From contig NZ_JAQQTF010000002.1 of assembly GCF_028561275.1 (NCBI RefSeq), forward strand, positions 900,812-964,811: DNA of 64,000 nucleotides. Reading direction: 5' to 3'. The translations under genes were made by a program, and so were the position numbers. The stretch comes from Aureisphaera galaxeae. GTDB taxonomy: Bacteria > Bacteroidota > Bacteroidia > Flavobacteriales > Flavobacteriaceae. Under the pieces are notes generated by a model that made no database searches, was not told the DNA's origin, and was given only the letters and a program-made list of their open reading frames with translations. Below are positions 52,814 through 61,103 of the stretch, in pieces (the first letter of the stretch is position 1; each line of letters begins with the position of its first letter).

Positions 52814-53947
52814 TTATCGTTTTACAACGATTTTTCGCGTTCCTTTTTTATCATTGTCCAAAGTAATCACTAAGAAGTAGATCCCCTCGGCATGGGAAGA
52901 AGCATTCCATACAATGGTTTCAGAAATGGGAAGGTCCGCTATTTTCTTTCCATCCATCCCGATCACTTCTATTTGCTTCACCGGAGCGGCATCAGTTCTT
53001 ATCTGGAATTCGTTTCCCATGGTTGGTGCTACTTTTACCTTGTTAAGTTCTACGTCTTCTACGCTGGCCACTACATTTTCCCTTACAATGACAGCATTGG
53101 GTTGTAAAAGACCACCAGAGCCGCTAGGAACCAAGCTTCCTAAGGAAGTTCCATCGGGTTCAAATTGATCGATACTGGCGTTACCACCATTACCTACCAA
53201 GATATTTCCGTTAGGTAGAAAGTCCACCCCTTCTACTTGTGGAAGACCTGCGGCAAACGTACCGACATAGGTTGGGTTGGCGTCAAATTCTTCAATGTTG
53301 CTGCCGTTCCAGTCCAGTACAAAGAGATGGTCGTTGTCATCGAAAAAGATATTGGTGGGGCCTACAAGTTCTGTGTTTACATACTCTCCCACATAATTTC
53401 CGCTTGGATTGAATTGGTGCACATTATCCCCCACAAAGGAAGAAACGTACAAATTTCCGGCACTGTCCCAATCGATACCGATGCTTTGGGCTATCCCGAC
53501 ATCCGTATATTCACCCATGGGGGTTCCGTCCAATTCGAAGCGTAGCACTTTATTGTCTGTATTGCTCCATTGCACAACATATAGGTAGCCGTCGTCACCA
53601 ATTTTCATACGGGTAGGGCCTCCCGCTACGGTAGCAAAGTCCTCGATAAAGGCACCTGTTGATGCGTTATGCTTCGTAATCTTACCGCCAACCAAACTTG
53701 AGATGAGCATGGCGTTTTCGCTCTCTAGGAAAACGATATCCTGAGGCCAGCCAATGCCATTGCTTACAAAAAAGTCATTATCCACCAAAGTAACGGGATT
53801 ACTTCCGTCGATATCGTAACGCAGTATTTGCCATGGTGGAATACTAAAGCCACCTGCATCACTTACGTAGATAAAGTCCTGTTGTGCAAAGAAGGGGCTG
53901 GCAATGCACAGTACTGCCAGTGTTAAAAATAGTTTTAGATTTTTCAT
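52814..53947 (-). CDS. secreted NHL-repeat-like beta-propeller protein, paralogue, probable T9SS cargo
   Basis: 377 aa, signal peptide to about residue 21 (SPFFAQ). Propeller blades carry DIVFLESENAMLISSLVGGKI, VLRFELDGTPMGEYTDVGIAQS (cited in pieces: LDGTPMGEYTDVG), SIGIDWDSAGNLYVSSF and FLPNGNILVGNGGNA, closely parallel to the 51593 protein. The end (VAPTMGNEFQIRT ... IEVIGMDGKKIADLPI ... SHAEGIYFLVITLDN ... RKIVVKR) is a T9SS sorting domain. Upstream gene of the tandem pair, separated from the second by 111 bp. Ligand unknown; carbohydrate or protein binding is inference. Confidence 0.8.
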   Translation of the reverse strand: MKNLKLFLTLAVLCIASPFFAQQDFIYVSDAGGFSIPPWQILRYDIDGSNPVTLVDNDFFVSNGIGWPQDIVFLESENAMLISSLVGGKITKHNASTGAFIEDFATVAGGPTRMKIGDDGYLYVVQWSNTDNKVLRFELDGTPMGEYTDVGIAQSIGIDWDSAGNLYVSSFVGDNVHQFNPSGNYVGEYVNTELVGPTNIFFDDNDHLFVLDWNGSNIEEFDANPTYVGTFAAGLPQVEGVDFLPNGNILVGNGGNASIDQFEPDGTSLGSLVPSGSGGLLQPNAVIVRENVVASVEDVELNKVKVAPTMGNEFQIRTDAAPVKQIEVIGMDGKKIADLPISETIVWNASSHAEGIYFLVITLDNDKKGTRKIVVKR

Positions 53948-54034
53948 AGAAATTGGAATTTTAAAGTTATCTACTTCGAAGTACCATATTCCTATAGAAT
54001 AACCCGTTCAATTTTATAATTGTAGACTCTTTAT

Positions 54035-55135
54035 TTAAGTTTTAAGACCTTCGGTTTGGGCATTTCGGTACTGAGTAGGTGTACAGTTGAATTTTTTCTT
54101 GAAGGCGTTGTAGAAGGTGGCCTTGTTATTAAAGCCTACATCGAAATAGATACTTTTAATGCTAGAAGCATCCCCTTCACTTAAAAGACGCTGTGCTTCC
54201 AACAATCTGTACTCGTTTACGAATTGATTGAAGTTCTTGCCCGCTTTTTTATTGATGACTTTAGAAAGTAGATGGGTAGAGAATCCCAATTGATCGGCCA
54301 AATGAACCAATCTAAGTTCATTGTCTATAAAAGGTTTTTCTTGCTCCATATGCTGGGTAAGCTTTTCGAAAAGCTCACTCATTAGGGACGCTTCGAAAGA
54401 TTCATTCTTGTTTTTAATGGGAAGGAAAAGCTGTGAGTACAATTCGCCATTAAAAATCTGGGGTTGCATGAAGATGAAATATCCAATAGTATAAATCCCC
54501 AAGCTCATCGTTACCGAAATCATATAATCCCATTCGCTACTAAAGAAAGGGAACCTTACCAGTACGTAATACGATATGTACGCCAAGACAAATACGAAAT
54601 AAAGACTTGCCAGAATTCGGGTCCAACGGTTTCGTACTTTAGACAATTCGGAGGATTTGTCGGTGTTCTTATACACCAATCGGAAGAATAGGAAAGTGTA
54701 GATAAGCATATGGGCTGCGATGAACCAATGCTGTTGAATCAATTTTAAAAAGACGATTCGGCTTTCGGTGAGTCCCAAGTATTTCATCCATAGTACCACA
54801 TTGGGGATAAGAGCAATGGCTGCAGGTAAAAAGTGGAGGGCGTAATTAAAAGAAACTTCCTTTTTATATAACCTTAATAAGTAAAGATAGAGTAGAGGAC
54901 CCGTCACGTAATAGCAGAGCGGAGGTAGTAATACAAGGTATGGAAAGGTTTCCTCATACCGTGTCCAAAACAATACATATTGAAACAATATGACCGAGAA
55001 CGCCAGAATTAAAAAAGCAATGGGCAGGTTCTTTTTATTTCTACTGGAAATTAGTAATGTAAAAAGAAAAATACCTAGGGCTACGGCCAATAAAAATCCA
55101 GAGGTCCAAGTATCTAATGAAGGTGCGGTTTCCAT
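54035..55135 (-). CDS. membrane-anchored AraC-family regulator (seven-helix N-terminus)
   Basis: 366 aa. Residues about 10-235 hold seven to eight hydrophobic helices (GFLLAVALGIFLFTLLISS, PIAFLILAFSVILFQYVLF, YVTGPLLYLYLLRLY and so on). The C-terminal 105 residues are an AraC double HTH: LRLVHLADQLGFSTHLLSKVIN, FVNEYRLLEAQRLL and SIYFDVGFNNKATFYNAFKKKF (core DVGFNNKATFYNAFKKKF), ending CTPTQYRNAQTEG. This combination is frequent in Bacteroidota, where the membrane part is thought to sense an extracellular or lipid signal. The NHL-type T9SS genes lie directly downstream on the same strand, so they are possible targets. Confidence 0.88.
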   Translation of the reverse strand: METAPSLDTWTSGFLLAVALGIFLFTLLISSRNKKNLPIAFLILAFSVILFQYVLFWTRYEETFPYLVLLPPLCYYVTGPLLYLYLLRLYKKEVSFNYALHFLPAAIALIPNVVLWMKYLGLTESRIVFLKLIQQHWFIAAHMLIYTFLFFRLVYKNTDKSSELSKVRNRWTRILASLYFVFVLAYISYYVLVRFPFFSSEWDYMISVTMSLGIYTIGYFIFMQPQIFNGELYSQLFLPIKNKNESFEASLMSELFEKLTQHMEQEKPFIDNELRLVHLADQLGFSTHLLSKVINKKAGKNFNQFVNEYRLLEAQRLLSEGDASSIKSIYFDVGFNNKATFYNAFKKKFNCTPTQYRNAQTEGLKT

Positions 55136-55257
55136 CCATTCAATTTTAATTTCAAGATACGATATTTACATTTTGGGAGGTAAAAAGTTATAAGATTAAA
55201 CCTTTTGAGGATGTTTTGGGCTTAGCGCCCTTTTCAATTTCACCCAAGGGAATCCCG

Positions 55258-55265
55258 TATATTTG
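55258..55265 (+). promoter_or_regulatory. -7 box of the second Crp/Fnr gene
   Basis: TATATTTG fits TAnnTTTG, 26 bases before the ATG. Confidence 0.4.
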
Positions 55266-55291
55266 TTTCATGGATTGATGCAAAATCTGTT

Positions 55292-55825
55292 ATGTCTGTT
55301 AAACCAACCATAAACGAATCGTTACATAGCCTTCAAAATTTGAAGAAAGGAGAATTATTTCTTCAATTTGGCAAACCCTGTACGACTATAGGAATGCTGA
55401 AAAAGGGTGTCATGCGCGGTTTTGTATATGACAATGAAGGAGAAGAAATCACGACGCATTTTTATCAGGAAGGAGATATGGTCATAGGAAGTTTTATTCC
55501 AAAGACAAATGCGGCCATGTCCGTGGAAGCTTTAGAGGATTGTGAATTGACCACGGCAGATTATGCAGAGGTGGTGTCTTGGGTAAATAGGGATAGGGAA
55601 ATAACGGAGGTTATTACTGCGCAGTTTCAGAAGCTGAACAATCAATTGCAATCCCGTTTAGTGACATTGCTCAATCTCAATTCTTTGGAAAAATATGAAT
55701 TGTTCTTAGATGAGTTTCCGAGTTTAATCAACCGAATTCCGCATTATTATATTGCCAATTACTTGGGCATAACCCCAACACAATTAAGTAGAGCACGAAA
55801 GCAATTTATCGACAAATGTAAATGA
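55292..55825 (+). CDS. Crp/Fnr-family transcriptional regulator
   Basis: 177 aa. Beta-roll sensor at about 10-110 (LKKGELFLQFGKPCTTIGML, KKGVMRGFVYDNEGEEITTHF) and compact C-terminal HTH (RIPHYYIANYLGITPTQLSRARKQF; core IANYLGITPTQLSRA). It is related to the regulator at 42817 but clearly diverged. No Fe-S cysteines and no cAMP-binding Arg-Ser are evident, so the signal is unknown. Followed after 53 bp by a small unknown gene in the same direction. Confidence 0.87.
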   Translation: MSVKPTINESLHSLQNLKKGELFLQFGKPCTTIGMLKKGVMRGFVYDNEGEEITTHFYQEGDMVIGSFIPKTNAAMSVEALEDCELTTADYAEVVSWVNRDREITEVITAQFQKLNNQLQSRLVTLLNLNSLEKYELFLDEFPSLINRIPHYYIANYLGITPTQLSRARKQFIDKCK

Positions 55826-55878
55826 GAAAGTTTCCGGTACGCTGTTCCTTTGCCTTATGAAAACAATAGGAACCGATT

Positions 55879-56292
55879 ATGGAAAAGCATTTCGATCTAA
55901 ACAATAGTGTTTTTGAAGAACAATTTGCTAGCGCAACCTTGGATCCCAAATTATTTAGCCATGAGGCACATTTACGACTCGCTTGGATACACATAAACAA
56001 ATATGGTGTTAAGCAAGCAGAAGAGAATGTTGCTACACAATTGCTGAATTTCGTGGAACGGTTAGGAGAAAGGGATAAATACAATGAAACCCTTACGGTG
56101 GCGGCTGTTAAGATGATGGGGCACTTTATGCAAAGGTCAAAATCTGAAAGCTTTCAAGATTTTATCACAGCATGGCCGCAGTTAAAGAGTGGGTTTAAAG
56201 GGTTGATACAGAGTCATTATAGTATCGACATCTTTACGGATGAGGAAGCGAAAAAGGAATATCTGGCACCCGATCTATTGCCTTTTGATTGA
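55879..56292 (+). CDS. hypothetical protein
   Basis: 137 aa, soluble and mostly helical. It starts EKHFDLNNSVFEEQFASATLDPKLFSHEAHLRLAW (in pieces LDPKLFSHEAHLRLAW) and has VATQLLNFVERLGERDKY and TLTVAAVKMMGHFM. The H-E-A-H near residue 33 is notable as a possible metal pair. I recall such short proteins in diverse bacteria without a function. Downstream of a Crp/Fnr gene and upstream of a methyltransferase, perhaps in one operon (gaps 53 and 43 bp). Confidence 0.7.
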   Translation: MEKHFDLNNSVFEEQFASATLDPKLFSHEAHLRLAWIHINKYGVKQAEENVATQLLNFVERLGERDKYNETLTVAAVKMMGHFMQRSKSESFQDFITAWPQLKSGFKGLIQSHYSIDIFTDEEAKKEYLAPDLLPFD

Positions 56293-56335
56293 CGAGGGTC
56301 GTTTTCCTATCTTTAAGCCAAAGTATCCATAGTCA

Positions 56336-57091
56336 GTGATCCCTATCGATTCCCTTACCATTAAAAACGATGTAGCCTACCTAACTGAAGAGATAGGCCT
56401 ATTTGGTGATTCCTATGTCGCTGTTCGGGAAAAAGAAGGAAGAATCTTAACGGATGAGGAGGTTTCTCAACTACCTTATGTAGCTAAAGAAAATAGGAAT
56501 GCTGGAGAATGGCAGATGCGAAATAAATCGGCCGCTCGATTTATCAGTTATCTGAGAAATAAATCGAAAAGTACCATTTTAGAAGTGGGTTGTGGTAATG
56601 GTTGGTTCAGTCATGCCATGGCTTTCGGGAGTCACAGTGTAGTGGGGCTGGACATTAATGTTCCGGAATTGGAACAGGCAGCACGCGTGTTTAAAAAAGA
56701 AAACTTGCAGTTCGTTTATGGCGATTTGTTTGCCATTGGCGATGTCTTTAAGCATCGATTCGATATCATTGTGCTCAATGCCAGTGTTCAGTATTTCGAA
56801 GATTTCGATCGATTATTCGGAAAACTGAAAGCATTTCTCACACCAAAGGGAGAAATTCACATCATTGACAGTCCATTTTATCCCGCCACGGAAGTAGCCG
56901 ACGCCAAAAAGAGAACTGAAGAATACTATAAGGGATTGGGCTTTCCTGAAATGGCACAGTATTACTTTCACCACTCTTTAGAGGCGATAAAAGACTTCAC
57001 CTTTTTATACCGTCCCAAGAATAGCCTATGGAATCGGGCGTTGGGGAAAAAGGATTCTCCCTTCCCTTGGGTGTGCTTTAGAAAAAGTTGA
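56336..57091 (+). CDS. class I SAM-dependent methyltransferase
   Basis: 251 aa, GTG start at 56336. The Rossmann methyltransferase core begins near residue 78: motif I ILEVGCGNGWFSHAMA, motif II VVGLDINVPELEQA, VYGDLFAIG and FDIIVLNASVQYFEDF, then GEIHIIDSPFYPATEV. The N-terminal 75 residues (TIKNDVAYLTEEIGLFGDSY) are not part of the core. The substrate is unknown; the layout is that of methyltransferase domain 11/25 proteins. Confidence 0.86.
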   Translation: MIPIDSLTIKNDVAYLTEEIGLFGDSYVAVREKEGRILTDEEVSQLPYVAKENRNAGEWQMRNKSAARFISYLRNKSKSTILEVGCGNGWFSHAMAFGSHSVVGLDINVPELEQAARVFKKENLQFVYGDLFAIGDVFKHRFDIIVLNASVQYFEDFDRLFGKLKAFLTPKGEIHIIDSPFYPATEVADAKKRTEEYYKGLGFPEMAQYYFHHSLEAIKDFTFLYRPKNSLWNRALGKKDSPFPWVCFRKS

Positions 57092-57098
57092 TTTTAAA

Positions 57099-57758
57099 CT
57101 ACCCTACCAATTTTTTCAAATCGGCAACGGTGGCGATGGGGTCGTCGGACTTAAAGACATAGCTTCCGGCTACCAATACGTCGGCCCCAGCTTCTTTCAA
57201 TTGAAGTGCATTCTTGTTGGTTACCCCGCCATCGATTTCAATTTTGGTATTTGCTCCTTTTTTATCGATGATTTTGCGAAGTGCCTTTACCTTGTTATAG
57301 GTGTTTTCAATAAAACTTTGACCGCCAAATCCAGGGTTTACACTCATTAGGCAAACCAAATCTATATCTTGAATAATATCTTCGAGTAGATGAACATTGG
57401 TGTGCGGGTTCAAGGCCACTCCAGCCTTCATGCCTTCCGCTTTTATAGCTTGTAGGGTACGGTGAAGATGCGTGCAAGCTTCGTAATGTACAGTAAGGAT
57501 GTCGGCACCTAACTGAGCAAAGGTTTTAATGTAGCGATCGGGTTCAACGATCATCAGGTGCACGTCTATGGTCTTTTGTGCATGCTTTACGATATCCCGT
57601 AAAACTGGCATTCCGAAAGAAATATTGGGGACAAAAACACCGTCCATGATATCTATATGAAACCAGTCGGCTTCACTTTCATTAATCATTTCTACATCGC
57701 GTTGTAAGTTGGCAAAATCGGCCGCCAGCACCGAAGGTGCAATGAGTGTCTCGCTCAT
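57099..57758 (-). CDS. rpe: ribulose-phosphate 3-epimerase
   Basis: Interconverts ribulose-5-phosphate and xylulose-5-phosphate in the pentose phosphate pathway. TIM barrel of 219 aa. APSVLAADFANLQRDVEMI starts the protein. WFHIDIMDGVFVPNISFG carries the metal His and the catalytic Asp. VHLMIVEPDRYI, LMSVNPGFGGQSFI and EIDGGVTNKNA with the second catalytic Asp complete the site. Convergent with the methyltransferase, with only 7 bp between. A promoter lies upstream. Confidence 0.96.
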   Translation of the reverse strand: MSETLIAPSVLAADFANLQRDVEMINESEADWFHIDIMDGVFVPNISFGMPVLRDIVKHAQKTIDVHLMIVEPDRYIKTFAQLGADILTVHYEACTHLHRTLQAIKAEGMKAGVALNPHTNVHLLEDIIQDIDLVCLMSVNPGFGGQSFIENTYNKVKALRKIIDKKGANTKIEIDGGVTNKNALQLKEAGADVLVAGSYVFKSDDPIATVADLKKLVG

Positions 57759-57775
57759 AGGATTGTTGGTTTGGG

Positions 57776-57808
57776 CAAAAGTACGGATTATGGAACTATA
57801 AAACCAAA
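57776..57808 (-). promoter_or_regulatory. promoter of rpe
   Basis: CAAAAGTA at 57776-57783 (TACTTTTG on the minus strand) and CAAA at 57805-57808 as the -33 element, spacing 21 bases. Confidence 0.5.
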
Positions 57809-57814
57809 GGCCTT

Positions 57815-58228
57815 TTAAATCAAAGCCAAAAACTTTTGGGTAAGATAAGCCACTTCCGAATAACCTTCTGGGTTGTACTCCTTTTCCATTTTAAGGTAGT
57901 TGTACACCCCTTTTATCTCGGAAGGATTCAATAGCACGGTAAAGCTGGATTTATAGGTTTCGAACAATCGAGATCTGTTATGCCGCTCAACAACTTTAAT
58001 AACATTATAATGCCTTGGGTCGTTCTTTATTTTTTCGAAAAGAGCGATGAGTTCTTCTTTTTGGGAAGTGGGACATTCTAATATTTGAAAAAAATTACCC
58101 TCCTTGAATACCAAAATGCCACTGACGCGTCTTGCGTTATTATCGGTTTCCGTTTGTTGTAATAGCTTTTCGATATCGGCTTCTTCCAAATAAGGTTGGG
58201 CCGTACTGTAATATATGATTGAGTACAC
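57815..58228 (-). CDS. BLUF-domain blue-light photoreceptor
   Basis: 137-aa stand-alone BLUF protein that would bind FAD. The photocycle residues are all present at canonical spacing: Tyr6 (SIIYYST), Asn30 (TDNNARRVSGIL) and Gln48 (EGNFFQILEC). The conserved PRHYNVIKVVERHN and FETYKSSF follow. After the roughly 95-residue domain there is only a short helical tail and no output domain, so signalling must go through a partner protein. It is the second of two adjacent BLUF genes on the minus strand. Confidence 0.9.
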   Translation of the reverse strand: MYSIIYYSTAQPYLEEADIEKLLQQTETDNNARRVSGILVFKEGNFFQILECPTSQKEELIALFEKIKNDPRHYNVIKVVERHNRSRLFETYKSSFTVLLNPSEIKGVYNYLKMEKEYNPEGYSEVAYLTQKFLALI

Positions 58229-58286
58229 GGTTGGTGTTTTTTAAAAAAACTATTAAATAAAACAGAAAAGGATTTTGTTTAACTTT

Positions 58287-58694
58287 TTAGGCGATGAAGT
58301 AATTGAGTTTTTCGGCAACTTCTTTGTGCTCTTTTTTGTCCAATGCCTGCTGAATTAATAATTTTAGGTTTGTCATATCATCTTTGTCTGTGATGATGCT
58401 GAATCCAGTTTTGTACTTTTCAAATATCCTATTTCCCTTTTCTGTGTCCACGAGTTTAATGATATTGTAATGGCGTTCATCTTCGGCTATAGTCTCGTAA
58501 AGACTACTAATAATGGGGTATTCGCCTTCCAACACCTGAAGGAACGTTTTGTCACTGTACAAAAGGATACCGGTAATTTCCAGATCCTGGTTGTTCAATT
58601 CGGTGCTTTCGAACAAAGAATTTAAGTCGCTTTCCGAGATATCCTTTACGGCGCGACTTACGTACACAATGGTACCAATTCCTTCTTCTTTCAT
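58287..58694 (-). CDS. BLUF-domain blue-light photoreceptor, paralogue
   Basis: 135 aa, stand-alone. Tyr11 (TIVYVSRA), Asn35 (ELNNQDLEITGILLY) and Gln53 (KTFLQVLEGE) keep the 24 and 18 residue spacing of known BLUF proteins. RHYNIIKLVDTEKGN and FEKYKTGFSII match the second half, and a C-terminal helix pair ends the protein. It shares its layout with the downstream BLUF protein, 58 bp away, so tandem duplication followed by divergence is likely. Upstream lies the primary sigma factor, separated by a terminator. Confidence 0.9.
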   Translation of the reverse strand: MKEEGIGTIVYVSRAVKDISESDLNSLFESTELNNQDLEITGILLYSDKTFLQVLEGEYPIISSLYETIAEDERHYNIIKLVDTEKGNRIFEKYKTGFSIITDKDDMTNLKLLIQQALDKKEHKEVAEKLNYFIA

Positions 58695-58774
58695 GACACA
58701 GGGTTAAAAAGTTAATTGAAATTTTGGAGTGTAAAAGTTAAACAAAATATTCAATTTATTTTCGCCCTTTAACA

Positions 58775-58803
58775 AAAAAACCTCCGGGAATCACTCCGGA
58801 GGC
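58775..58803 (-). terminator. terminator of the primary sigma factor gene
   Basis: CCTCCGG / CCGGAGG with loop GAATCACT. Read on the minus strand it is followed by seven T. Confidence 0.85.
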
Positions 58804-58863
58804 CATTCATCAATCAAAAAACGAACAGTTATGCTTTGTAACTGTTGTTGCTGTCATTGGGGA

Positions 58864-59727
58864 TTATCCCAAATATGTCTTTAAGATCTTACTTCTAGAA
58901 GTATGCTTCAATCTACGGATTGCTTTTTCCTTGATCTGGCGAACACGCTCTCGTGTGAGATCGAAAGTTTCACCAATTTCTTCAAGGGTCATTGGGTGCT
59001 GGTTCCCCAGTCCAAAGTACAATCTAATTACATCGGCTTCACGAGGGGTAAGCGTTTCTAAAGCACGCTCAATTTCCGTACGCAAAGATTCGTGTAACAA
59101 AGATCGGTCTGGATTTGGAGATTCCCCACTACGCAATACGTCGTATAGATTAGAATCTTCTCCTTCTACTAGAGGAGCATCCATGGATACGTGACGTCCA
59201 GAGTTTTTCATAGACTCCTTTACGTCGTTAATAGTCATGTCCAACTCCTTAGCAATTTCTTCTGCAGAAGGGGGACGTTCATGGGCTTGCTCTAGGAAAG
59301 CAAAGGTCTTATTAATTTTGTTAATACTACCAATCTTGTTCAATGGCAAACGAACAATACGCGATTGTTCTGCCAATGCTTGTAGGATGGATTGACGAAT
59401 CCACCAAACAGCATAAGAAATGAATTTAAATCCACGGGTTTCGTCAAAACGTTGTGCGGCTTTTATAAGCCCTAGGTTCCCTTCGTTGATAAGATCGGGA
59501 AGGGTTAATCCCTGATTTTGGTACTGTTTTGCTACCGAAACCACGAAACGAAGGTTTGCCTTGGTCAATTTCTCCAATGCACGCTGGTCACCCGCTTTAA
59601 TGCGCTGTGCCAATTCTACCTCTTCGTCTGCGGTAATTAAGTCAACTTTTCCAATTTCCTGTAGGTACTTGTCCAAAGATGCAGTTTCCCTATTGGTAAC
59701 CTGCTTCGTAATTTTAAGTTGTCTCAT
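58864..59727 (-). CDS. rpoD: primary (housekeeping) RNA polymerase sigma factor
   Basis: 287-aa sigma-70 of the short Bacteroidota type, lacking region 1.1. Region 1.2 has [20 protein letters not shown]. Region 2 has [37 protein letters not shown] and [17 protein letters not shown] for core binding and -10 melting. Region 3 has [11 protein letters not shown]. Region 4 has [16 protein letters not shown] and [20 protein letters not shown]. It reads the unusual Bacteroidota promoters (-33 TTG, -7 TAnnTTTG) found before many genes here. The 291-bp stretch upstream (59728-60018) shows no gene. Confidence 0.96.
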   Translation of the reverse strand: MRQLKITKQVTNRETASLDKYLQEIGKVDLITADEEVELAQRIKAGDQRALEKLTKANLRFVVSVAKQYQNQGLTLPDLINEGNLGLIKAAQRFDETRGFKFISYAVWWIRQSILQALAEQSRIVRLPLNKIGSINKINKTFAFLEQAHERPPSAEEIAKELDMTINDVKESMKNSGRHVSMDAPLVEGEDSNLYDVLRSGESPNPDRSLLHESLRTEIERALETLTPREADVIRLYFGLGNQHPMTLEEIGETFDLTRERVRQIKEKAIRRLKHTSRSKILKTYLG

Positions 59728-59931
59728 GTAAGGTAATGTCGCTTTAAGTTATTTTCCTTTCGTACCGAGTTATACGTAAAAGATTACTAAAAAGTTACAT
59801 AATTGTAAATGTTTTTCGGTTTAATAACAAAAAAATACGGTAAAGTGCTAATTTTGAGACCCTTGTAATTCCCTGAAAATTTCCTCGGTATCTGCTCTTT
59901 GTGTAGGGAATTAACATTCACATTATCAATA

Positions 59932-59955
59932 TAATAGTCTAAGAAAGGACTATTA
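59932..59955. repeat. inverted repeat upstream of the primary sigma factor gene
   Basis: TAATAGTC and GACTATTA, 8 perfect pairs with an 8-base loop, in the otherwise featureless gap 59728-60018. It may be an operator or the end of the neighbouring transcript; no T run follows on the minus strand. Confidence 0.35.
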
Positions 59956-60018
59956 CGTTACATTTTTTCATCCAAGGACTTCCCATGATTTTCAAATATT
60001 CGATCATTGCATTGGGCA

Positions 60019-60987
60019 TTATTCAAAATCTAGGACTTGGTAAGCGGAGAGCAGTTGTTTAAGGGCCTCAATTTTTGAATACATCTTATTGAAGAAGGTA
60101 TTTTGTTCCTTTTCACCGGCAGTATTCAATAATTTAGAATGTTCCAGCTGTTTTTGAAAGTAGTCATTGGCTTGCTCACACATACTCGAGTCACTCGTTA
60201 AATAATAGGACAACATTGAAAAGGGGACATAAAGTGATTGTTGTGATTTTGTTTGAACCAAAACCTGATTGTTCATCAGTAATAGCTCATTATAATATAA
60301 TTGAAACCCATGGCGGCTTTTCGATACTTTTTGGGATAAGTTCGTTATGAGTTCCTCAATTTGGGAACAGAGTACTAAGGCATCTTCAATTTCCAATAAC
60401 CCGGCTTCGAAATAGAAATGAATTTGCTTTAAAGTACTGTTTACCGTGGTAACATCCCATATTTCGCTAATGGTAAGATCACCGTATATACCTCCTAGTT
60501 CCTTTGCTGCTGTAAGTAGTGGCAGGCTTGGATGGTAATGCGAAAATTTCTTGTTAGAAAATGTCGGATCCAATAGTTTTAGCCATACATAGCATTTAAA
60601 TCGAGTGAGTAAATTGCCCTCTAATAAATAAAATAGAGGGATATCCTTGGCCGAATATAAAAGGTGGCTCTCTTCACTAGCTTTCAAAGAAGACAAGGAA
60701 ATATAAGACCTCTCGAAGTATTTCTGCAGGTCCTCTTCGCTTCGTATAGAGGCTGTTTTCTGCACAGCAACAATATCTTGAGAGGAGACATCATGCAACC
60801 CGTCTAGGGATATGTGGAATCTCCTGGCTAGCTGCATGCTTTCTTCCAAGGATAATTTACTCTTTAAGCTGGTTCTTCTGTGTGCAGCGTCATAACTGAT
60901 GTCCAAGGCTTCGGCAATCTCTTCGATTAAAGAAGTATTGGCGGGTAGCCGTTTTCTTATTCGATTCAAAAACTCTTGTTGAAACAT
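60019..60987 (-). CDS. helix-turn-helix protein of unknown function, probable regulator
   Basis: 322 aa, soluble. The N-terminal 70 residues form a helical DNA-binding-like domain (ANTSLIEEIAEALDISYDAAHRR, LSLEESMQLARRFHISLDGL; core EIAEALDISYDAAHRR). The remaining 250 residues are helical with no known domain (LFYLLEGNLLTRFKCYVWLKLL, TISEIWDVTTVNSTLKQIHFYF in part). Similar HTH plus helical-sensor proteins occur in flavobacteria. A perfect 25-bp palindrome lies 13 bases before the start codon, so autoregulation and control of the divergent gene at 61104 are likely. Confidence 0.72.
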   Translation of the reverse strand: MFQQEFLNRIRKRLPANTSLIEEIAEALDISYDAAHRRTSLKSKLSLEESMQLARRFHISLDGLHDVSSQDIVAVQKTASIRSEEDLQKYFERSYISLSSLKASEESHLLYSAKDIPLFYLLEGNLLTRFKCYVWLKLLDPTFSNKKFSHYHPSLPLLTAAKELGGIYGDLTISEIWDVTTVNSTLKQIHFYFEAGLLEIEDALVLCSQIEELITNLSQKVSKSRHGFQLYYNELLLMNNQVLVQTKSQQSLYVPFSMLSYYLTSDSSMCEQANDYFQKQLEHSKLLNTAGEKEQNTFFNKMYSKIEALKQLLSAYQVLDFE

Positions 60988-61000
60988 AGTGTAAAAATAT

Positions 61001-61025
61001 AATTTTTGTGATAATCACAAAAATT
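61001..61025. promoter_or_regulatory. 25-bp palindrome between divergent genes
   Basis: Arms AATTTTTGTGAT and ATCACAAAAATT around a central A are perfectly complementary. A third half-site, TTGTGATAAT, recurs at 61037-61046, exactly 31 bases (three helical turns) from the copy at 61006-61015. It lies 13 bases before the HTH gene and 78 bases before the surface-repeat gene. Confidence 0.7.
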
Positions 61026-61072
61026 TAATATTTGTGTTGTGATAATGTAAACTAAAAATGTGAATATAACAA

Positions 61073-61080
61073 TAATTTTG
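61073..61080 (+). promoter_or_regulatory. -7 box of the surface-repeat gene
   Basis: TAATTTTG fits TAnnTTTG, 23 bases before the ATG. The -33 region lacks a TTG, consistent with regulated expression. Confidence 0.45.
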
Positions 61081-61103
61081 ATTCGTAATCAAATTCAGAA
61101 ATT

